A stretch of 64,000 nucleotides of DNA from positions 27,072,667 to 27,136,666 of the forward strand of contig CM060125.1 of NCBI GenBank assembly GCA_030522415.1, written 5' to 3'. This DNA is from Channallabes apus (taxonomy: Eukaryota; Chordata; Actinopteri; Siluriformes; Clariidae). A model generated the notes under the pieces. It did not search any database, was not told the origin of the DNA, and saw only the letters and a program-made list of their open reading frames with translations. Below, one piece after another: positions 1 to 9,655 of the stretch (positions within the stretch are counted from its first letter, which is position 1; each line of letters opens with the position of its first letter). The position numbers and the translations under genes are program-made.

Positions 1-739
1 ATCCAATTAATTTTTCACACTTTTGCACACTTTTGCATATTTGTACAGTCATCACTGTGTATATTTTGTTCAGCTAGTTTTTTTCTGTACTATATCCCAT
101 ATTTTATATTCTGTTATTCTTAGCATCTTGTTCTCTATATTTTATTCATTTACATTACCTAAATTATTTATATATTTTTTATTTCTATTGATAATTTAGA
201 GTTTAAAGGTCACGAGCGGTCGTATAAGCATGTCACTGCATATCGATCGTACTGTGTATGCCTGTATGAATTTAAATGTCAATTAGATAGAAAATAAAAA
301 CAAATGAATTAAAATAACTCATTTTACTTAACTGTATACAGGATAACAATGCTGCTAATACTACTACTGTAGTAGTAGGAATAATAATAATAATAATAAC
401 CTGAAGGTGGTCATAGTAAAACATTGTCCACTATGTCATTTAGACAACAATAAAATGAAACAATATAAAAATATATTAAAATAACTGTTACTATTAATCA
501 ACATTATGCAGGATAGCAATTCTGATAATACTACTACTGTAATAATAATAATAATAATAATAATAGGAAGAAAAAGAAGACTTAAAAGATTAGTTCATTT
601 AATTTTATTCATTAAGAATCGATTCTGCCATACGACTCTTTGAATCCACGCTGTGTACTGGGAATCGACTCGGTTCGTTTTTTATTCGATTCAGTGAATC
701 ATTTTAGGCGGTACATACTGAGTACATACGGGTCCTCAT
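1..739. other. AT-rich flank upstream of eif3a with a local duplication
   Basis: No gene is visible. Two similar segments of about 65 bases lie about 165 bases apart (near 308-372 and 474-540). Each ends in a block reading GGATA(A/G)CAAT followed by CTACTACTG and then a (TAA)n run, so this looks like an old local duplication carrying a trinucleotide microsatellite. Around 615-705 there are several GATTC/GAATC blocks of a kind common in degenerate fish repeats. Confidence 0.6.
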
Positions 740-919
740 GCTGGTGACGTCACAGACACGGACCGCTTTCACGTGCGCCCTTTCTTTTCTCGGCTAGCTT
801 TGCCGATGCGCTGAGGGCTCGTCTCTGTTCGCGCGCGGATGGACGAAGAAGATCGAGTAATTTCTCAATAAAAATCTCGACAGCCTCGAATTTCGCCCTG
901 CGAAGCAAAAGACACGACA
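740..919 (+). promoter_or_regulatory. eif3a: eif3a promoter and 5'UTR: perfect CRE, pyrimidine tract, CpG-rich
   Basis: Base composition switches from AT-rich to GC/CpG-rich just before the gene. A perfect palindromic CRE/ATF site TGACGTCA is at 745-752. A run of 14 pyrimidines, CCCTTTCTTTTCTC, is at 778-791. It resembles a 5'TOP start (a C followed by pyrimidines), the class of mRNA start used by translation-machinery genes under mTOR control. If transcription starts there, the 5'UTR is about 140 bases and contains two short upstream ORFs. The CRE and the tract are seen directly; the start site and TOP behaviour are inferred. No TATA box is obvious. Confidence 0.5.
839..871 (+). other. Upstream ORF in the eif3a leader (10 codons)
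   Basis: An ATG at 839, with G at +4, opens a 10-codon frame ending in TAA at 869-871, 48 bases before the main start. A minimal Met-Arg-stop frame also lies at 806-814. Both matter only if transcription begins upstream of 800, as the pyrimidine tract suggests. Upstream ORFs can make translation sensitive to initiation-factor activity, so self-tuning of an initiation factor is an attractive but untested idea. Confidence 0.35.
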
Positions 920-3900
920 ATGCCGGCGTACTTTCAAAGACCGGAGAACGCTCTGAAAAGAGCGAACGGTAAGAGTCCGCGCGCGTGTCTCTTGCCCCGG
1001 TTACGCTGCATCATGGCGCGGCCGCCATGTTGATTTTTCCCCCCTCACTTCATCAGCGTGAAACCCAGGGCACGTCCTAATTCGCTTGTGCTCGCGCTAC
1101 ACTACAGCACTACGAAGGGTTTAGAATAATGGCGCTTGCACCCTATGAAGTGCCAGTGTGAGGTATTTGGGAAACAGCCTGTGTTTCAGCGGTAACAGGC
1201 CTGCTTAGCTTAGGAAGCTAACTATTAACAACAATTTATAGTTGTAGTGATGATGATAATGTTTCTAAATGTACTTGTTGGTATTTTAGTGACAATAAAA
1301 TCGTGTAATTCCCCAATGAGATATAATGTGCTAACTGACTGAAAACAGGATGAGTGAGCTAGCCAGGTTAGCTGCGTAGTGACGTTTACTTGAATATGTA
1401 AAAATAAACTAGAATAAACGAGTAATATACATCATATCTTGAATAATTTGATCCTATACATTTCCTTTTCACGTTCATGTTTCACCAAGGCATATTTTTA
1501 GAATATTTGTTCAGTTCTTAATTACAATATGTCTGCCTGGTCCTCAGCTAATAAGCTCCATCAGTGCTTTAAGCACATACGTCATCTGTATAAACCACTA
1601 GAGCTTGTATTTTATATGCAGGTGTCATTTTGAGCATGAAGTTCACTGAACACCTTGGTGAACATAGAGAAGATTTAAACCCAGTGAATCAAATCCATGT
1701 GTTTTTCTTCCTTTCCCCCCCATTTAGAGTTTCTTGAAGTTGGTAAGAAACAGCCTGCTTTGGATGTCCTCTATGATGTCATCAAGAGCAAAAAGCATCG
1801 AACATGGCAGAAGATCCACGAGCCGATCATGCTCAAGTACCTGGAGCTCTGCGTGGACCTGCGCAAGAGCCACCTGGCCAAAGAGGGCCTTTACCAGTAC
1901 AAGAACATTTGTCAGCAGGTCGGTTAAAAAGAAACGTACATTTGCACACTCCGTGTGTTCCTGACGGTGGACTGTACAATAAATCTTATTATAGATGCAA
2001 GTCTACACTATATGGACAAATGTATTAGGTCAAACCTTGTAATTATTAAATTGAGGTGTGTTTCAGTTATGCGCCTTATCCCTAGTGAAGGTCACTCTTA
2101 ATGGCTCGATGTTCCAAGACATCTTGGACAATGCTATGCTACCCTTTTCTATTCCAGCATGACCGTGCCCCAGTGCACAAAGCAAGGACTATAAAGACAT
2201 TGTTTTGGTGTGGAAAGAGCTTGACTAGCCCTGACATCAACCCCATCAAGCACCTTTGGGATAAATTAGAGTGGAGGCCTTCTCGTCCAACATCAGTGCC
2301 AATGCCCTACAGGACGAATGGGCACAAATTCCCACAGAAACATCCGAGAGTGGAAGCTGCTATAGCTGCACAACTTCATATACAGTGTCATTGCAAGTTT
2401 GGTCAAATATTTGTCCATATAGTGTAGATCATGTGTGCAAGTACGACGTTAATGAACACCCTGAGTTCTGTCTTCTTCAGTAGAAATTTTGCATCATGTC
2501 AAAGAGGCTGACTCTTTGTTTGTTGCGAAACTTTGGATCAACTCTAACAACTTGGATGGCACTGATGTGTGTGGCAGCACAGTATTGGTTCATGACCAAT
2601 TCAAACATATCATATTAACAGCTGGTTATGAGGCGCGTCATAAAATGCATATTATCGTATGGGAGCGGGAAAATAATTTTGCAAAAAAAATGGTGCACCC
2701 GGTTGAAAAGTTTGAAGTGTTTCTTCTTTATAACAACGCACCCGACCTCGCGCCCATGGACATCTTTTTTCCCCCCCCATCACTTAAAGAAACCCGCTTT
2801 GTGTCAAGTGATGACGATGAGGTGATTATTGAGGTGGAACTTTTCCTCGAGCGATAAAGACAAGGCTTCTTTAAAGACCGTCTCCACCAGCTCATCCATC
2901 GTTTGGAGAAGTGTGTCGCCTTAAGTGGAGGAGATGTAGAGAAGGACTAAGCTCATGACCAAAATTATTCCCTTTTTTAAAAAAAAGGTCTTGTAGGCAA
3001 AAAGAGGGAAACTACAAATTTATCAGCTTATTTTCTCAATAGAGCACTGTTGAGCGTAGAGTGACGTGTCTCAGTAATTATGAAGGCTCACTGCTGGGGG
3101 AAAAACAGACATTACATCTTAATTCTAATACAGTGAGAACTGTTTTAAAGGTTTTTTTTTTTTTTTTTTTTTCCCCTCTTCACCCCCTTCAAGACTGCAC
3201 ACTTTTGTAGTAATTTCCGAAAGTCGCGTCCTATTTCAGCTCTTTCATAAAGTATCTGCTCAAAGGAAATGTAATGAAGCAGGAGAATTGATGTGGCCTT
3301 CTGTTGTCCGGTTAATCAGAATAAGGAATCAGCCGTCATGTTGCTTGTTGATTAAGAAACCTGGGTGTAGCAGTGCAGGCAGCGTGCACGTGGGTGTTAG
3401 GGTGTGACTTTACAGATAATGCTGAAGGGAGGGAGGGAGAGCCTGGATTTTGTTTTGAGTTAAAAAAAAAAAAAAAACGAGCGTGCTTTATCTAGAGAAA
3501 ATCTTTGACTCTGTACCTGGTGGTTGTTTAGTAAAAGATGCTGCTTTGTCTCTCAGGTGAATATCAAGTCTCTGGAGGATGTGGTTCGCGCCTACCTGAA
3601 ACTTGCGGAGGAGAAGACAGAGACGGCCAAAGAGGAATCTCAGCAAATGGTGTTGGACATAGAGGATCTGGATAACATTCAGACCCCTGAGAGGTACATG
3701 ACCATGTCGGAGTAGTCTGAATTACATTTATTTGTTTAGATTCTGACCTGCTAAGATGATGATGATGATGATGATGATAAACTGCCAGTACGATAAGATC
3801 TGATTTATTTATTTTTTCTTGCGTTGTCAGTGTACTGCTAAGCGCCGTGAGCGGAGAGGACACTCAGGACCGTACGGACCGCTTGCTGCTCACTCCTTGG

Positions 3901-6900
3901 GTCAAATTCCTGTGGGAGTCATACCGTCAGTGTCTGGACCTGCTGAGGAACAACTCCAAAGTGGAGCGTCTTTACCATGACATCGCGCAGCAAGGTCCAA
4001 CTCCTGATTTTATCAAGCATCAGAACTGCTTCCGTGTTTGCTGTCTTTTAAAAAAAAAAAATTATTTTCTTATAAACAGCGTTCAAGTTCTGCCTGCAGT
4101 ACACCCGCAAGGCCGAGTTCCGTAAGCTGTGCGATAACTTGCGCATGCACCTGGGTCAGATCCAGAGGCACCACAACCAGAGCACAGCCATCAACCTGAA
4201 CAACCCCGAGAGCCAGTCTATGCACCTGGAGACTCGTCTGGTGCAGCTGGACAGCGCCATCAGCATGGAGCTGTGGCAGGTGAGGCTGTGAATGTGTCAG
4301 TATTGTGTTAATTGACAGGAATGACGGGTGGGAAAGAAATAAATCGTGCTAACCCCAATAACCAATCGCGTTTCAGGAAGCTTTCAAGGCGGTCGAGGAT
4401 ATCCACGGACTGTTTGCGCTCTCTAAGAAGCCCCCCAAGCCCCAGCTCATGGCGAACTACTACAACAAGGTGTCCACTGTGTTCTGGAAGTCAGGGAACG
4501 CTCTCTTCCACGCTTGCACGCTGCACCGCCTCTACCATCTCTCCAGAGAAATGAGGAAGAACCTTACCCAGGAGGAAATGCAAAGGTGGGTGTCTTGTCT
4601 TTTTTTTTCTTCTTCTTTTCATCCATTCAGCAATGATGATCTGAAATCAGATGTTCAGTATGAGAAAAATGCAAATGGTTTACGCGCAATGTCTTTTTAC
4701 AGGATGTCGACACGCGTGCTTTTGGCCACTCTGTCCATCCCAATAACCCCCGAGCGTACCGATATCGCCCGCCTGTTGGATATGGATGGGATTATTGTGG
4801 ACAAGCATCGCAGACTGGCCACTTTGCTCGGCCTGCAGTCGCCTCCCACCCGCCAGAGTCTCATCAACGACATGGTAATCTCAATGTTGATGAACTTGAG
4901 CTGCCAGCCGTTAGTATTTAATACAGGTAGTCCCCGACTTAGACATTCGAGTTAGGAACGGACCGCGTTTCTACTAATGTTCGTAGAAGTAGCTCACATA
5001 TATTGTACAGAAAGTAGACACTGCAGTGCACCAGATACCAAATGTTTACAATTGCATAAAATATTTTCAGTGCGTACATTTAATGTAAGTCCGGTATACT
5101 GTGTGTGAACAATCCTAATATCCTCAGCAACATCCTAAAATCCTTAATGAAACGAGTTCACAGTCCAATACGGTGGAAAACAGCTCCGAGACTAAATGGT
5201 ATCTGAGGTTCCCCTCTTGATTTATAGGCACAGAGACATCACTGTTAGAGTAAGTACTCCTTAGGTGCAGTTATGGTTTTGGCCACATGATGGGGACAGT
5301 GTTGTCAAGGTGATTGGGCAAGCTTAAATAATTCTTTTGATTGTGTAAAGCTGTTTTGAGACAATGTCAATTGTTAAAAGCGCTATACAAATAACATTGA
5401 ATTGGGTACGCTTTACATTTTAGCTTTATAGCTATATATAGTCGTGGACGAGTCTGGCACCGCATTCAAAAGGTCACTAAATGTCTTGCAGGTGAGGTTT
5501 AATCTCCTTCAGTACATCATTTCCGAAGTCAAGGAGCTGTACAGCTGGCTGGAGGTGGACTTCCATCCCCTCAAACTGTGTGGCCGCGTCACCAAGGTAC
5601 AGCACTGGTATTTGTGAAATTGATTGGTTTAATCAATGTTTCGGAGGTGCAGGCGTCGTTGTAAGTTCTTGTCTGGTTGTATCCAGGTGCTGAACTGGGT
5701 GAGGGATCAGGCAGAGAAGGAGCCTGACCTGCAGCAGTACGTTCCTCACTTGCAGAACAACACCATCCTCAGACTTCTGCAGCAGGTTGGTGTGCTGACT
5801 TAACAAACACAAAAGCAGAACATTTCACTGTGGGAGTTTGTCTTTGAACAGCACCTAACGTGTGCGAATCCTCCGGTGTGATGGTTTCAGGTGGCACAGA
5901 TCTACCAGAGCATCGAGTTCAGCAGGCTGGCCTCTCTCGTGCCATTTGTGGACGCTTTCCAGCTGGAGCGCTCCATCGTCGACGCTGCACGTCACTGTGA
6001 CCTGCAGGTATATTGACTATCGTTAATGCTTCTACCTCCAAAAAGGAGCTGGATCACAGCTGATCGTTCCTGTTTATTTATTTATTTATTTTTTTTAAGG
6101 TGCGCATCGATCATACGTCCCGAACCCTGAGCTTTGGCTCTGATCTGAACTACTCGACTAAAGAGGACGCCCCTGTTGGACCTTTCCTGCAGAACATGCC
6201 TTCTGAACAGATCCGTAACCAGCTCACGGCGATGTCGTCTGCTATGGCCAAGGCCATTCAGATCATCAAACCAGCTTCTATTCTGGTAAGGATGCGAAAT
6301 AATGCCGTAGGTTCTCTTATGTCTTTAACTTGCTTTTGTGTTAATTACGGTAGTTCAAGCTTTCCATTAATAAGATGTTCAGGTAAGCAGTTTTGCATTT
6401 CTCGCTCTTTCGTGCACCGTTGCACTGCTCTAATTGTTAAATCTCCTCCTCTTGCAGCAAGAACGGGACGAGCAGAGTCAGCAGGCCAACGCTGCCTACG
6501 TTAAGAATGCTCGTAAGGAGCACCAGCGCATCCTGGCCCGCCGCCAGACCATCGAGGAGCGCAAGGAGCGCCTGGAGAGCCTGAACATCCAGCGTGAGAA
6601 GGAAGAGCTGGAGCAGCGCGAGGCCGAGCTCCAGAAGGTGCGCAAGGCTGAGGAGGAGCGCCTGCGCCTCGAGGCCAAGGAGAGGGAGAAGGAGCGCATC
6701 ATGCAGGAGCACGAGCAGATCAAGAAGAAGACCGTGCGCGAACGTCTCGAGCAGATCAAGAAGACCGAGCTGGGAGCCAAAGCGTTTAAAGACATCGACA
6801 TTGAGGTACAAATACACGATGGAAAAACTTTCATCTTTTCTTCCATCAGACCACGTGCCTTATTTTTCCTTTATGCTTATGCTATATAAGGACTTTATGC

Positions 6901-9623
6901 TTTTTAGCAAATCAAAGCCGTTTTTTTCTGATTAGACTGACGGTAGTTGTTCTTATGGCCTCACAGCTGTTTAGTCCCAATCCTGAAAGTTCTCATTGCC
7001 CTGTGTGCAGAGTATAGGGCTGTAGCTATCGAATATTTTAGTAATCGAGTATTCTAACAAAAATTTAATCGAGTAATCGGATAAAATGTACTTTTGCTTA
7101 ATTAAACAGCAATGTCAAATATATAAGGGAAACAAAGATTAATTCGTTTTCTTTTTAGGAAAAATCTACTTTTATTTTTTAAATGCATACGACATTTTAC
7201 CCAAAATAAACATCATTATTCCCAATACAAGGAATAGGTTGGAACAGTTGATTGAGATGAATTAAGTGCATTACAGTGACGTACATTCTTATTTTAAGGC
7301 CTTTTCTCAGAACGATCCCTCAAATCAATACACAGCTAACTGTTTGTGTCTCCTTCCGCTTTGTGGGCTCCGTAAGCGCTTCCTCTCATTCAGTGTTTAC
7401 TGGCGACTTGCATCCGGAAGCGCGCTGTGTCACGCCAAACAAATAATTGCGCAAAAACAAAACGCAGGATTTTAAAATGTATTAAAAGAAGCTTCGAGGC
7501 GGAAGATTTTGCCTCAATAATTTTTTGTAATCGAATTACTCGAGGAATCGTTTCAGCCCTGTGTGTGCAGAAACGCTCTTACTTTGATTTCTGTTGTCCG
7601 TATCTTTACCACACAGCTTCACCAAGCATTTAAGTGATGTCTAATTATGATTCACAAGACTAAGCTGTTTACTAGTTTATTGAGAATTTATTATTCGGCT
7701 TTCAAGTATTAATCTCGACTGGCTCAGTTTCTACAGTTAATAGTGGAGCATTAAAGAGCTTAATCAGCATTTTTCATTTGTTTAATCGTCTCGTATTTAT
7801 TCATTTGATTGCATGATACAAAGACTTTTAGTTTGTTGGGAGTAAAGTACAAAAATATATTATTCCTCTTCTTAATGTTTGTTTGTTCAGGGGAATGAAA
7901 CTAATAGATCTGAAAACGTTTTTTTTTTTGTTTTTTTTTTTTTGGTCCGTTTTCCCTCTTACGAGAGTTATCTGTGAATTTTTATTTGTGTATTGTTTGT
8001 GTTGACCTGCATGACATTTATCTGTGCAGGATCTGGAGGAGTTGGATCCTGATTTCATCATGGCCAAACAGGTGGAGCAACTCGAGAAAGAGAAGAAAGA
8101 GCTGCAGGAACGCTTAAAGAATCAGGAAAAGAAGGTAGGTTACATGGAGACACATAACCTCACTTAGTTCACACGTTTTGATATTTGATCTTGCGGAACG
8201 CAACGTCTTAAGCACTTTGGACAGGGAATTCATTCTTCACGTTTTAAAAAAAAAAAAATTTATCTGCCTTAAACCTGGATTCCATTTTCCAAATATTTTA
8301 ATGTCTGTGAAATTGCAGCACAGGCGCGTTTATTTCTAATAATAATTCATTAGATACATGAGGTTTTTTGTCTGTTAATGTGTTTTCAGATCGACTACTT
8401 TGAAAGGGCGAAGCGTTTGGAGGAAATCCCCATGATTAAAAAGGCCTATGAGGAACAGCGCATCAAAGATATGGAGCTGTGGGAGCTTCAGGAGGAGGAG
8501 AGGGTAATGCCTTGCAGTTCATCTCAACAGTCTGAATAGCCCAAAAATTTACTCCTCTGCCTTTTTTCTTTTTTAAGAAGTTCTAAACGGTGCATACTTG
8601 GAAACAATACTCTCTTACAAACTCTTTTCTGGCTTCTTAAATCTCTCTTTTGGGGGTTTTGAGAGTCGGTAGTCAGAAATGTGTTTTAATAATCTCTAGG
8701 TTCTAGATAATCATAATGTTAATGTTAAACTGGAGAGAAAGGTGACTCTGGACATGCTTGTGTGACTAAAGGCGTCTCTGCTTATGACTGTTATTTCATA
8801 ATGTGCGTCTATAATCAGATCAGCAACATGCAAGTGGAGCGTGAGAAGGCTCTCGAGCACAAAATGAGGATGTCCAGGATGATGGAAGACAAGGAGAACT
8901 TTGTGTCTAAAATAACAGCTGCCCGAAGCTTCATCTACGAAGTAAGAATTCTGTTGATGGAGAGATTTTTGTGCTTTGCGTAGAGTTGATTTGCTCCAAG
9001 CGACTTCTTACACTTTTTCTTATCTCGAAGGAAAAACTGAAGCAGTTCGAGGAGCGATTGGTGGAGGAGAGAAAGAAGCGTCTCGAAGAGCGCAAGAAGC
9101 AGCGCAAGGAGGAGCGGCGGAGCACTTTCTATCGCCAGAAAGAGGAGGAGGCTCAGAGGATCATGGAGGAACAGCTGAAGAAGGGTACAAGAGTTTTTTT
9201 ATTTTTTATTTTTTTTTTTTTCATTCTTTATAACCTACTCCATGTTGTACTTGACTTTTGGATACAAGAACAACTCGCTAGAAAGGTTTTTTCCATATTG
9301 ACGCCTATTTAGCTGACTAGCTGAAACAAACGAAGTACTTTACAAAAAGATAACATGTTTAGTTTGTAATTACTATGTAAATAATAGTGTTTTAAAACAG
9401 CGGTTCTCAGCTGGTTTGGCCATTGGACCCACATTTTTACATGGTCATCAAGCCGCGACCCAAATTGTTAGGAACTATAATATAATTTTAGTGATGTATT
9501 AGTGTGTGTATATATATCTCAAATAAATAAGTAGAATGGGAACAGAACAAAAACAACAAATTATTATTCGAAATAAACCCAGTGGTAGGAAAAATCACCC
9601 ATCTGAATCAAGACATCTGAATG

Positions 9624-9655
<32 letters not shown>

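Noticed and set aside
6437..6817. 126- and 116-codon minus-strand frames opposite eif3a exon 12
   Set aside because: They are shadows of a charged coiled-coil exon, whose complement lacks stops; low-complexity L/S-rich translation.
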